DNA from: JALZKA01 sp963725035
Lineage (GTDB): Bacteria > Actinomycetota > Thermoleophilia > Solirubrobacterales > 70-9
DNA length: 18,077 nt
NCBI GenBank assembly: GCA_963725035.1
Contig: CAVRWX010000015.1
Coordinates: 1-18,077, forward strand
Reading direction: 5' to 3'
Position numbers and translations under genes: made by a program. Below are positions 8,258-16,854 of the stretch, in pieces; within the stretch, counting starts at the first letter, position 1, and the number at the start of each line of letters is the position of its first letter. Below the pieces are notes generated by a model. That model saw only the letters and a list, made by a program, of their open reading frames with translations, was not told the DNA's origin and searched no databases.

Positions 8258-9117
8258 GCCCTGCCCGCGAGGCGGGTGAAAGCTCCGCGGACGAGCGAGA
8301 CGGCGAGCTTGGCGTAGATACCGGCGTAGACCGCAATGTTCACCGGCAGCGGTCGCGCCGGCGCCTCCCAACGGCGATAGAAGCGGTGCATGCCGCGGTG
8401 AAAGGCGAAGTTGAGACGCGGGCTTCGAACCGCGCCGGCGCTGCCACCCTTGTCGTGCCAGGCGACCGATGAGGCCTCGAACCGGACCTTCCAGCCGCGC
8501 GCCCAAAAGCGCCTGCAAAGGTCGAGGTCCTCCATGTACATCCAGTAGCCCTCGTCGAACATGCCGACGGCCTCGAAGGCATCACGGCGCATCAGCATGA
8601 AAGCGCCGTTGATGGCGTCGGTCTCGCCGCTCCCGAGGTCGGTCGCGGCGTACTGGCGACGACCGGGGAACACGCGATCGAGGCCAGAGAAGTACGAGAG
8701 CGCTCCGCGCACGGTCGGAAAGGACCGCTTCGAAGCGTGGTCCGGAGTTCCGTCTTCCGTGAGGAGGAGGGGTCCCACCGCCGCCACGTCGGGCTGGCCC
8801 TCGAGCGTTGCGAGAAGGGGCCCGAGAGTCTCCGGGCCGAGTCGCGCGTCAGGGTTGAGAACGAGGACGTACGGCGCGGCTCCTTCGCGGGCCGCTTGAT
8901 TCGTCGCGCGCGCGAAGCCGCGGTTGTCCGGGTTGGCGATGAGGCGCGCGTCGGGGAACTCCCGCGCCACCGCCTCAGCCGTGCCATCGCCGGACGCGTT
9001 GTCCACGACGACGATGTTCAGCGACGCCTCGTCCGTTGCGGCGAGCGATGCGAGACAACGGCGCACAAGGTCCTTCCGGCGGAAGGTCACAATTGCCACG
9101 TCGATGTCCGAAGGCAC
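8251..9117 (-). CDS. GT2 glycosyltransferase, WbbL/rhamnosyltransferase-like
   Basis: This intact protein has about 288 residues if it starts at the GTG at 9117 (MPSDIDVAIVTFRRKDL) and 282 if at the GTG at 9099. GT2 marks are NIVVVDNASGDGT (34-46), PDNRGFARATNQA (63-75), the DxD region LVLNPDARLGP (85-95), INGAFMLMRRDAFEAVGMFDEG (169-190, acceptor side) and YMEDLDLCRRFWARGWKV (194-211). The pattern is that of WbbL-like enzymes, which commonly add rhamnose early in glycan assembly; the sugar is an inference. The C-terminus has a mildly hydrophobic stretch (about 259-279), possibly membrane-associating. The open frame extends upstream to 9390, but that part lies antisense to the next gene and lacks GT2 features, so I reject it. 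Its 5' end touches or overlaps the divergent gene at 9104. Confidence 0.88.
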   Translation of the reverse strand: MPSDIDVAIVTFRRKDLVRRCLASLAATDEASLNIVVVDNASGDGTAEAVAREFPDARLIANPDNRGFARATNQAAREGAAPYVLVLNPDARLGPETLGPLLATLEGQPDVAAVGPLLLTEDGTPDHASKRSFPTVRGALSYFSGLDRVFPGRRQYAATDLGSGETDAINGAFMLMRRDAFEAVGMFDEGYWMYMEDLDLCRRFWARGWKVRFEASSVAWHDKGGSAGAVRSPRLNFAFHRGMHRFYRRWEAPARPLPVNIAVYAGIYAKLAVSLVRGAFTRLAGRAQ

Positions 9118-10062
9118 GAAATTCTCGATAGTAGTGGTGACGTACGAGTGCGCGTCGGCGCTCCGGAACCTGGTCGATTCGATGAACGCGCACCTGGGAG
9201 CCGACGCGGAGCTCGTGGTCGTCGACAACGACTCGTCCGATGAGCCCGAGCGCGCCGCTCGCGGATGGAGGGGGCCGGGCGTGTTCCTGCAACTCGATTC
9301 GAACCACGGTTTCGGCGCAGCCTCCAACGCCGGCGTCGCGGCTGCCACCGGCGATGCGGTCGTCCTGCTCAACCCCGACACCGAGCTCACTGACGACGGC
9401 CTCGCGGCAGCTGGCGCGCGTCGCGCTCGAGCGGCGCGAGCTTTGCGGGCCGCGGATCGTCAATCCCGACGGCAGCCTTCAAGCGTCGGCAAGCGGGCCG
9501 CCGGTAGGGCTCTGGCCGTGGCTTCGTGCGGCAGTGCCCGCGGGCGCCGGCCCGCGCTGGGCCGTCGAGCGACTCCACCCTTCTGCGCTCGAGACCGCGA
9601 CCGAGGTTTCGTGGCTCACGGGGTGCTGCATCGCCGGGCCGCGCGACGTGCTCATGGGGCTCGGCCCATTCGATCCCGCGATTCACATGTACGGAGAGGA
9701 CATGGACCTCTGCATCCGCGCGCGAATCGGTGGCGTTCGCGTGGCGATGAGGCCCGAGCTCTGCCAGGTGATCCACTACGGCAAGGCATCGTCTGAGCGC
9801 GTCTACGGCGACCTCGGCAGGGAGGAGGCGGCGCGTAACGGTCGCGCGGTGCTACGCCGCGCCTACGGGAGCCGCCGCGAGTGGTTCGCGTGGATGGCCG
9901 AGCGCTTGAGCGTTTCCGCAAGGGCGCAGGGTCAAGGCCGCGCTGGGGCGCGATGCCTCCTGGGAGCGGCTCGTGGCCGCCGGCCTTCGCCGGGCAACTC
10001 CGGTGCCGGCGCTCCCGGATCTCTCCGTGCGCCGCCCCGATCCACCTCCGCGAGCTCCATAG
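9104..10062 (+). CDS. GT2 glycosyltransferase, WbbL-like, frame broken near the middle and near the end
   Basis: An ATG at 9104 begins MSEGTKFSIVVVTYECASA. The GT2 blocks are LVVVDNDSSD, NHGFGAASNAGVA and the DxD region LLNPDTELTDDG. Near 9405 an extra base moves the frame, and the protein resumes as LARVALERRELCGPRIVNPDG, then TGCCIAGPRDVLMGLGPFD and MYGEDMDLCIRARIGGVRV, the ED motif of this subfamily. Two close breaks near 9905 and 9930 (bases missing) lead to an ending VKAALGRDASWERLVAAGL and a TAG at 10060-10062. If these two are ignored, the middle frame stops at 10073 with a less natural tail. The repaired length is about 319 residues. It is the inverted neighbour and a probable distant paralogue of the gene at 8251; they may act in succession. 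There is no good ribosome site, since GGAAGG lies 17 bases upstream. Confidence 0.78.
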
Positions 10063-10145
10063 CCCACTGGTAGCCTCATTTTCAGGCCTGGGGAGGCGCT
10101 TTCGATGTCTCATCGTGGACGATCAATCAAGCCAGAGCAGGAGCG

Positions 10146-10934
10146 ATGGTGATAGAGGAAGGCCCCCGGCGGGCGATATTCGTAGCGGGAATGCACAGGA
10201 GCGGCACCTCGGCGACGGCGCGTGCCATCGCCGCGCTGGGCCTGAAGCTGCCTGAGTCCCCGATGGGGAGCGCCCTCGGGAATGAGCGCGGTCACTGGGG
10301 CGAATCCGCGCGGATCTACGAGTCGCAGCGCGAGCTCCTGGCGGAGGCCGGCACCTCGTGGGACGACGTGCTGCCGTTCCCGCCCGCATGGCTTTCGTCG
10401 CCCGCCGGCGCGGAGTGGGTCCCGCGCATGGCGGACGCCGTTCGCAGCGAGTTCCCGGGGGACGGGCCGTTCGTGTTCAAGGATCCGAGGATCTGCCGCC
10501 AGGTGCCGTTCTGGCTTGCGGTGTGCCAGGAGCTCGGCGTCGAGCCGGCCTTCGTGGTGCCGCTTCGCAACCCGCTGGAGGTCGCTGAGTCGCTGGCGCG
10601 CCGCGACGGCTTCGAGCCGGCCAAGGGGCTCCTGCTCTGGCTTCGCCACAACCTCGATGTCGAGCGGGACACGCGGGGCATTCCGCGCGCATTCATCACC
10701 TATGAGGGGCTCCTTCGCAACCCGAGCGCAGTGATGCGGGCGGTCTGCGAGCGAATCAGCCTGCCCTGGCCGGGCCACGAGATGGATGCCGAGCTCGGCG
10801 ACCTGGTCACCGCCGACGAGCGACACCACGAGTTCGCGCCGGCCGAGCTCGAAGCCAGAGCCGAGGTCGTCGGGTGGGTGAAGCGCGCCGAGGGCTGCCT
10901 TCGCGACAGCGTGCGAAGCCGTGTCAGATCCTGA
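10146..10934 (+). CDS. Sulfotransferase family protein
   Basis: This intact 262-residue protein has the phosphosulfate loop FVAGMHRSGTSATARAIAAL (residues 12-31) and a second nucleotide block FVVPLRNPLEVAESLARR. It also shows VFKDPRICRQVPFW and YEGLLRNPSAVM, a layout of Sulfotransfer_3-like proteins. It is clearly different from the sulfotransferase at 3423 (GMHRSGTS against GSPRSGSTW), so they are unlikely to be redundant. Expected chemistry is sulfate transfer from PAPS to a hydroxyl; some relatives of this looser group have no proven sulfotransferase activity. AGGAG at 10139-10143 is two bases from the ATG at 10146 and five from the in-frame GTG at 10149, so the GTG may be the true start. 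About 83 bases upstream lack a gene, so a promoter for the long plus-strand run may lie there. The end overlaps the next start by 14 bases. Confidence 0.85.
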   Translation: MVIEEGPRRAIFVAGMHRSGTSATARAIAALGLKLPESPMGSALGNERGHWGESARIYESQRELLAEAGTSWDDVLPFPPAWLSSPAGAEWVPRMADAVRSEFPGDGPFVFKDPRICRQVPFWLAVCQELGVEPAFVVPLRNPLEVAESLARRDGFEPAKGLLLWLRHNLDVERDTRGIPRAFITYEGLLRNPSAVMRAVCERISLPWPGHEMDAELGDLVTADERHHEFAPAELEARAEVVGWVKRAEGCLRDSVRSRVRS

Positions 10935-13900
10935 CCCCGCGGCCATGGATGAGCTCGCGGAAACCCTGGCGGACGCCGACCTCGCCTATGGGCCCGTGCT
11001 CGCTGCCAGCGAGCTCCAGCGCGAGCGGGCAGAGCGGAAGCTGTCCGACGCCGATCGCGTCATCGCAAAGCTTGCGGCGCTCCACTCAGACAGCCACTCG
11101 CTCTCTGACAGGGTCGCGGTGCTCGAGACGGAGGCTGCCCGGGACGCGAGGGCGATCGAGGCGATGCGAAACGAGCGAAAGGCGCTTGTGGCTCGCGGCC
11201 ACGCGCGAGAGCTGGAGCTACAAGAACGAGGTCGAACGAGCGCGCTACGAGGCGACCTTGTCCTACAGATGGAGATCGGCCAGGCGGATGCTGGGACGGC
11301 GGCTCGCGAACGCGCGGAAGACGAGTAGCCAGCTCGCGTCGTGGGTCGTGAAGCCCTCGAAGACGCGGGGAATCCGAAGCGTCAACGAGTTCCGTGTTTT
11401 GCGCCGCTCGCCCCTGTTTGACCGCGCCTTCTACCTCCACCGAAATCACGACGTCGCCAACGCGGGGATGAACCCCGTCCTCCACTACATCGAGCACGGG
11501 GCCCGGGCGGGGCTGGATCCGAGCGCGGAGTTCAGCACTCAGATGTACCTCGCGGCGCGCCCCGACATCGCCGAGACCGGCATCAATCCGCTCTACCACT
11601 ACCTGCGCTTCGGCCGAAAGGAGGGGATGAGCGCGGCGGCGGTCGCCCCCGCACGTGGCCAGAGGATGCGAGCGATCGACGCGCGCACCGGCGAGACGGC
11701 CGGCCTGGTCACGGCTCCCCGGCGCGGCTCCAGGAGCGTCTCTGTGGTGATCCCCACCTACAACCGCTCCGAGGGAGTGCGAGAGGCCGTCTCGTCCGCG
11801 CTCGGCCAGTCCGAGTCACCGCTGGAGGTGATCGTCTCCGACGACGGCAGCACGGACGGGACGGAGGAGGCCATCCGGGCCGCGTTCGCAACACGAGCTC
11901 GCCACGGGCAAGCTCGTTTTCGTCCGCAGCGACGAGCGGCGCGGCACGTCGAGCGCCCGCAACGGCGGTCTCGCCGTCGCCCGGGGCGACCTGATCGCCT
12001 ACCTCGACTCGGACAACACCTGGGACCCCGACTACCTCCTCCACATGACCTCGGCGCTCGCCGAGAACGAGGGCGCGGCGACCGCCTACGCCGGAATCGA
12101 CTTCGACGACGGCAGCGGGCGGGCGCCCCGGCTCCGCTTCGAGGAGTACGACCGCGAGTTGCTCCTCACGCGCAACTTCATCGACCTGAACGCCTTCGTC
12201 CACGAACGCCGCCTCCACGCGCAGCTCGGCGGGTTCGACGAGGGGCTGCGACGCCTGGTGGACTGGGACCTGATCCTGCGCTACACACGGCAGTACCCGC
12301 CGGTGGCCGTTCCGCTGGGCCTTGTGAACTACGACGGCAGCCCTGAAGGCTCCCGGGTGACGACCCTCGAGGATTTCGAGACGAACGCAGCCGCGATCCG
12401 GTCCAAGCTCGCGTACGAGCGCGTCTACTCGGGCAGGACCCCGCTGCGGATCGGCTACGTCGTCTGGGACTACCCGTCCCTGTCCCAGACCTTCGTCCTC
12501 GACGAGATCCGCCAGCTCCGCGCCGACGGCTTCGACGTGAACGTGTACTTCCACACCGCGCCCGACCGAGCCGCCGAGGTCGACTTCGACGTGCCTACGT
12601 ACGAGGTGACCGGCCCCGAGGACCTGGCGGTCAAGGTGGCCGAGCACGACCGGACGATGCTCCACAGCCACTTCGCGTATCCGGCCACCACGCGGCTCGC
12701 ATGGCCTGCGGCGAACGCGGCCGGGATCCCGTTCACCTTCACGGTCCACGCCGTGGACGTCTTCCACGAAGAAGAACATCGAGCGCAACCGGATCGACGA
12801 GGTCGCGGCCGATCCGCTGTGCGCGCGGGTCTTTGCGATCGGCCGCTTTCACCGGGACTTCTTGATCGAGCGCGGCGTGCCCGCAGAGAAGATCTCGATC
12901 GCCCGACCGGCGGCCAGCCTCGACTTTGCGCCCGACGCCGCCCTGGAGCGCCGGCTCGGGCGCGAGCGACGGGTGGTCGCCTCCATCGCGCGCTTCGTGC
13001 CGAAGAAGGGCCTCGCCGACCTGGTCCGCGCGAGCGCGATCCTCGGAAACGGCGTCGAGGTGCGGCTCTACGGCTACGGCCCCGAGGAAGAGTCGCTTCG
13101 CGCGCTGGCCCAAGAGACCGGAGCCGAAGCGGTGACGTTCATGGGCGCCCTGGAGGGCCGCGATGCGGTCTCACAAGCCCTTGCCGAGGCAGATGCGTTC
13201 GCCCTGCCGTGCACCACGGACGCCAACGGGGACATGGATGGTCTTCCGACGGTGATCGGCGAGGCGATGGCGGCAGGCGTTCCGGTCGTGACCACCGGCA
13301 TCGCCGCCATCCCGGAGGTCGTCGAGGACGAGATCACCGGGTTCATCTGCCCGCCCGCAGACCCGCAGGCCCTCGCGGACAAGCTTCGAAGGGTCCTGGC
13401 GATGGACGCAAGCGAGCTGCGCCCGGTGCTGGACGCAGCGAGGGCGAAGGCTGCGGCGACGTGGAGCACGAAGCTGACCGTCGCTTCGCTCGTCGAAGTG
13501 TGGAGCGAGCCGCCGCTTGAGATCGTGATGGTGACCCACAGCCGCGACGAGCCTGACGGTGCCGAGACGACCCGCGAGATCATTCGCCGGGTCTACGAGT
13601 TGACGACGTCGCACTTCGCGCTCACGATCGTCGACAACGACTCGGATCCCGACTACCGCGACGCCCTGGCGACGGCGATGATCGGCCACGAGAATGCATC
13701 GCTGATCCTGCTCGACCGGAACGCCCACTGGGGCCCTGCGATGAACGTCGCGCTTGCGGGAGGGCGCAGCGAGTTCGCCGTCTATGTGTGCAGCAAGGAG
13801 GGCTTCGTGCTCAAACCGGGCTGGGAGCGCGAGTACGTCGAGACGCTCAAGCGGTCCCGGGAGGTGGCGATGGCCGGCCACAGGATCACCTCGCCGGCGT

Positions 13901-14193
13901 TCGTCGACGGCAGGGCCTACACGACGCAACCATGGTTCGGAGGCTTCCGGAACAAGGAGTTCGCGGAGTCCAACCCCGATCGGGTCTTCGCCCACGTCCA
14001 GGGCGGCCTCTTCGGACTCCGGCGCTCGGCGTATGAGCGCGCGGGAGGCTTCTCCACGCTCGTCGCCCAGGACGCCGTTGACGTCGAGTTCAGCTACCTG
14101 CTCGAGAGCCTCGGGTGGAAGCTCGAGTCCGTGCCGGCGGTCCCCTCGGTGACCAAGAAGACGCAGGCCGCGCGTCAGCGCGCATCTGGATGA
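10921..14193 (+). CDS. Giant multidomain glycosyltransferase: coiled coil, FYL-HY repeats, GT2, GT4, GT2-like
   Basis: The GTG at 10921 opens a charged coiled coil (about residues 1-95, including ELQRERAERKLSDADRVIAK). Two copies of an approximate FDxxFYL...D(V/I)A..G(M/I)NP..HY...G repeat follow at 160-240, a module often found beside glycosyltransferases. GT2 domain one starts SVSVVIPTYNRSEG (about 273) with VIVSDDGSTDGT and AYLDSDNTWDPDYL. A GT4 domain starts LRIGYVVWDYPSLSQTFVL (about 508), has LHSHFAYPATTRLAW and GRFHRDFLIERGVP, and ends with GLPTVIGEAMAAGVPVV. A GT2-like domain starts LEIVMVTHSRDEPDG (about 866) with LTIVDNDSDPDYRD and HWGPAMNVAL, but shows YVCSKEGF where DxD is expected. 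The GT2-GT4 and GT4-GT2 junctions are each read in one unbroken frame, so these fusions are real. One-base insertions seem to lie near 11165-11200, 11891 and 12770. A fourth near 14175 would extend the protein into the zinc-ribbon domain ending at 14797, about 1290 residues in all. Confidence 0.8.
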
Positions 14194-14254
14194 GCACACG
14201 GTCGCGGCGCACCCCCTGACGATCGAATCGGCTGAGGATGCCGGCAGGGTCGCT

Positions 14255-14797
14255 TTGGGGCAGGCCGCGTTCTGCAACGTCTGCGCCTGGAACGGCACCT
14301 CGTTCGAATCGAACGGCGCCGGGCATGACCTCTGTCCCGGCTGTGGATCGACGCCCCTGGGGCGGCTCGTCTACCGCTGGGTCGCGGGCACGTCGCTTCC
14401 CTACCGAAGCTTGCGGTGCGCGGCGCTCATCGACGACGAGGCCGTGCGCACCGAGCTCGGCTCGATGTTCTCACTCGAGACCGTGAGCGCGACGAACCTG
14501 GAAGCCCTTGCGGATCCCGGCAACGACCTGGTGATCGCAGACCTCGCTTCGGCGCCGTCTGCCGATGCAGCCGACGTGGCCGAGTTCGTGGGCCAGGGCG
14601 TCAAGAGCGGCGCGACGGCGATCGTCGGGTCCTCGGACCCGGGCGGCGCCGAGGACCTGAGCGCGGCCGCCGCGGCCCTTTCGGCGGCCGGCGTCGAAGC
14701 CGGTGCCGTCGTCCTTCCGAGCCGCGCGGTCGGGTTTCCTCGCAGCGGCCTCGTCGTTGCGCGGCGCCCTGATCCCGAAAAGGCGTCGCAAGCGTGA
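14255..14797 (+). CDS. Zinc-ribbon, degenerate methyltransferase-like domain; possibly the C-terminus of the giant protein
   Basis: If separate, this begins at a TTG at 14255 (180 residues). Cysteines 7, 10, 27 and 30 (CNVC and CPGC) form a zinc-ribbon like that of the next gene (CPLC and CGQC), and the order of segments is the same. But the SAM-binding core is poor: SLRCAALIDDEAVRTEL stands where the neighbour has LLHFAPERALREVF, and NDLVIADLASAPS where it has FDCVICSHVLEHVP. It therefore looks like a methyltransferase paralogue that has lost catalytic residues, perhaps kept as a structural or partner domain. The same frame stays open upstream and reads RVSAHLDEHTVAAHPLTIES. This follows the giant protein naturally if one base near 14175 is extra, so fusion is likely. 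The stop overlaps the next GTG start (GTGA, 14794-14797). Confidence 0.6.
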   Translation: MGQAAFCNVCAWNGTSFESNGAGHDLCPGCGSTPLGRLVYRWVAGTSLPYRSLRCAALIDDEAVRTELGSMFSLETVSATNLEALADPGNDLVIADLASAPSADAADVAEFVGQGVKSGATAIVGSSDPGGAEDLSAAAAALSAAGVEAGAVVLPSRAVGFPRSGLVVARRPDPEKASQA

Positions 14798-15568
14798 GCG
14801 CGCCGGCGGCGACCGGGGTCATCTGCCCGCTCTGCGGCTGGACCGGCCCCGAGTTCCTTCCCCAGGGGCGCAACGCCAGGGCGAACGCCCTGTGCGGGCA
14901 GTGCTCCAGCCTGGAGCGCCACCGTGCGCTCTACCTCTATCTGCGAGACAAGACCCAGCTCCTCGCAGGCGAGACCAGGCTCCTCCACTTCGCACCCGAA
15001 CGCGCCCTTCGGGAGGTCTTCTCCTCAGATCCCGCAATCGAATACGTGACGACGGACCTCGAGATGTCCGACGTGTCGGTCCGCATGGACATCAGCGAGA
15101 TGATCTTCAAAGACGGCACGTTCGATTGCGTCATCTGCAGCCATGTCCTGGAGCACGTCCCGGACGACCGTCGCGCCATGCGAGAGATCTTCCGGGTGCT
15201 CAAGCCTCAGGGTCTCGCGCTGATCATGGTGCCGATCAACCGCGCCAGCGACGTTCGAGGACCCATCCGCGGTGACGCCCGAAGAACGCGAGCAGGCCTT
15301 CGGCCAGCGCGACCACGTTCGCATCTACGGCGACGACTTCCCCGATCGTCTCCGCGACGCGGGCTTCGACGTCGAGGAGGTGGCGCCCGGCCGTGACTTC
15401 GAACCCGGCTCGGTTGAGACGTTCGGGCTTTATCCGCAGGAGCGGATCTTCGTCTGCCGGCGAGGCCAGCGTCCAAGCCGGCTCTGCGCCGCGGCCCACA
15501 CCCGGGCCATCCCATTCCGGCACCGAGGGGATCGCCGTTTTCAACACGCGCATCTCAGCCGACGATGA
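14794..15568 (+). CDS. Zinc-ribbon SAM methyltransferase, frame broken at least once
   Basis: The GTG at 14794 overlaps the previous stop. The product has a zinc ribbon (C11, C14, C34, C37), SLERHRALYLYL (39-50), LLHFAPERALREVF (63-76), YVTTDLEMSDVSVRMDISE (84-102) and the class I core FDCVICSHVLEHVPDDRRAM (110-129) with FRVLKPQG. This is a Methyltransf_11-type catalytic domain fused to a Cys4 ribbon, common in polysaccharide loci. Near 15254 an extra base shifts the frame. The next one reads TFEDPSAVTPEEREQAFGQ, then DHVRIYGDDFPDRLRDAGF and ERIFVCRRG, a typical family ending at about 15460. In that frame no stop comes until 15566-15568, and the stretch after CRRG looks non-coding. The true protein either stops close to 15460 or, with one more inserted base, runs on as a linker into the next methyltransferase. 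Confidence 0.75.
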
Positions 15569-16103
15569 GATGCTTCGACCCGGTTCCACCGCGTTCTACT
15601 TCAGGGACGGGCTGGCGGCGCTCAGAGCGATCGAGGCGGCGCTCGAGAGGGTGGGCGCTTCCGACCCGCAGACGATTCTCGATCAGCCAAGCGGCCATGG
15701 CCAGGTCTCAAGAATGCTCAGGGCGCGCTTTCCGCAAGCGGAGATCACGGCGTGCGACGCCGACCGGAAAGCGGCAGAGTTCTGCCGGGACATACTCGGA
15801 GCCGACCAGGCGGCGACGCCCGGCGAGTTGCGATCAGAGGCCCGGTATGACCTCATCTGGTGCGACTCGCTCGAAGCGCTTCCGCCTGGAGAAGGCTCGC
15901 GAGCCCCGTTGCCTTCGCTGGCCGCCCGGCTGGAGCCCCAGGGCGTTCTCCTGTTCGGCACTCAGTCCGACGCGGCGCTCGATTCGAGGGCGCGCGTCAG
16001 GGGCGAGATCGCTGCGATCCCAGGCCTCGAGCTCGTTTCGACGGCTCGTGCGACCTGGAGAACCGGGCAGGATGTCTACGTATGCCGGCGCACTCCCGAC
16101 TGA
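15393..16103 (+). CDS. Class I SAM methyltransferase; start uncertain, may be fused to the preceding domain
   Basis: The catalytic part begins near 15540 (NTRISADDEMLRPGSTAFYF) and continues LAALRAIEAALERVG. The SAM loop is TILDQPSGHGQVSRMLRARF, a variant of the usual D.GCGxG in which PSGHG replaces the first glycines, as in related small methyltransferases. Next come ITACDADRKAAEFCRDILGA (acidic loop), YDLIWCDSLEALPPGEG and LEPQGVLLFGTQSD, ending GQDVYVCRRTPD. The open frame starts at a GTG at 15393, but its first 20 residues lie under the previous gene in another frame and look non-coding. The next stretch, EASVQAGSAPRPTPGPSHSG, is a flexible-linker type sequence. An ATG at 15570 is a possible independent start but would trim conserved residues. 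Its TGA overlaps the next ATG (TGATG, 16101-16105). Substrate unknown. Confidence 0.72.
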   Translation: MTSNPARLRRSGFIRRSGSSSAGEASVQAGSAPRPTPGPSHSGTEGIAVFNTRISADDEMLRPGSTAFYFRDGLAALRAIEAALERVGASDPQTILDQPSGHGQVSRMLRARFPQAEITACDADRKAAEFCRDILGADQAATPGELRSEARYDLIWCDSLEALPPGEGSRAPLPSLAARLEPQGVLLFGTQSDAALDSRARVRGEIAAIPGLELVSTARATWRTGQDVYVCRRTPD

Positions 16104-16847
16104 TGCCCGAGTCCCGGGTACCTCTGCCTCCGTCAAAGCTCCGGTTCATGGGCGAGAGCGACGACTCGTTCCTCGGGCTCGGGGACGAGCTCGCGGACGC
16201 TGTCGAGCGCTACACCGAGCTTGGGTCCGGCCACCCGGGTCCTGGATGTCGGCTGCGGGTACGGACGGCTCGCACACGCGCTCCTTCGCCGCGGCTTTAA
16301 GGGCACGTACCTCGGCATCGACGTCCAGGAATCCCCCCTTCGGTGGTGCTCGCGCCACCTCGGCTCTGACCGGTTCGAGTTTCGCCACGTCGACCTTCCC
16401 AACGAGCGCTACAACCCGTCCGGAGAGCAATCGCGATTCGCGACCTCGGACTCGGAACGGGTGAGTACGACGTCGTCTGCGCGTTCAGTCTCTTCACCCA
16501 CATGTGGCCCGAGGATGTGACGGCTTACTTCGACCTCTTTCGCAAGGTTCTGGCGGACGACGGCAGGGCGATCACGACGTTCTTTTTGTTGGATGGCACA
16601 TGGCGAAAGCTCGTCATCCGAGGGAAAGACATTGCGCTTTCCGCACGTGCGCGACGAGGACTGCCTGTACATGTCTGCGGACGAGCCCCTGCGTGCAGTC
16701 GGCTACAGGCTCGAGGGGGTTGTCCGCAGGGCGTTTATCGCCGGGCTTGTGCCGGCCGCGCCGCCGCGATTCGGGACGTGGTCGCAACGTCCGCTCGAAG
16801 AGGACGAGGCGGCGTTCCAGGACACGCTCGTCTTCAAGCGCGCCTGA
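16103..16847 (+). CDS. Class I SAM methyltransferase, frame broken about three times
   Basis: The ATG at 16103 overlaps the upstream stop and starts MPESRVPLPPSKLRFMGES, then DELADAVERYTELG. An extra base near 16225 shifts to the frame with the SAM loop TRVLDVGCGYGRLAHALL and the acidic loop YLGIDVQESPLRWC. A missing base near 16425 leads to RDLGLGTGEYDVVCAFSLFTH and MWPEDVTAYFDLFRKVLADDG. A further extra base near 16600-16640 leads to LRFPHVRDEDCLYMSADEPL and LEEDEAAFQDTLVFKRA, ending at a TGA (16845-16847). The order motif I, acidic loop, motif IV, post-motif helix and a closing beta hairpin is that of Methyltransf_25/11-type enzymes. The repaired length is about 248 residues. It is the last gene of the plus-strand run, seven bases from the end of the convergent gene. 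Substrate unknown. Confidence 0.75.
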
Positions 16848-16854
16848 TCCGGAT

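Noticed and set aside
8264..8276. Small hairpin CCCGC-GAG-GCGGG just after the sugar-phosphate transferase stop, as a terminator
   Set aside because: The stem is only five pairs, no T run follows, and it lies inside the coding end of the convergent GT2 gene. It is within chance for this base composition.
9118..9390. Upstream extension of the minus-strand GT2 gene to 9390
   Set aside because: The added residues lack GT2 features and are antisense to the N-terminus of the conserved GT2 gene at 9104. The fold begins right after GTG 9117.
11165..14175. Programmed frameshifting in the giant glycosyltransferase gene
   Set aside because: Four shifts of the same sense occur without slippery heptamers, and similar breaks affect most other genes. 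Sequence error is simpler.
11709..14298. Two long minus-strand open frames (11709-12788 and 13171-14298)
   Set aside because: Both are antisense to clearly conserved GT2 and GT4 domains, with no motifs of their own.
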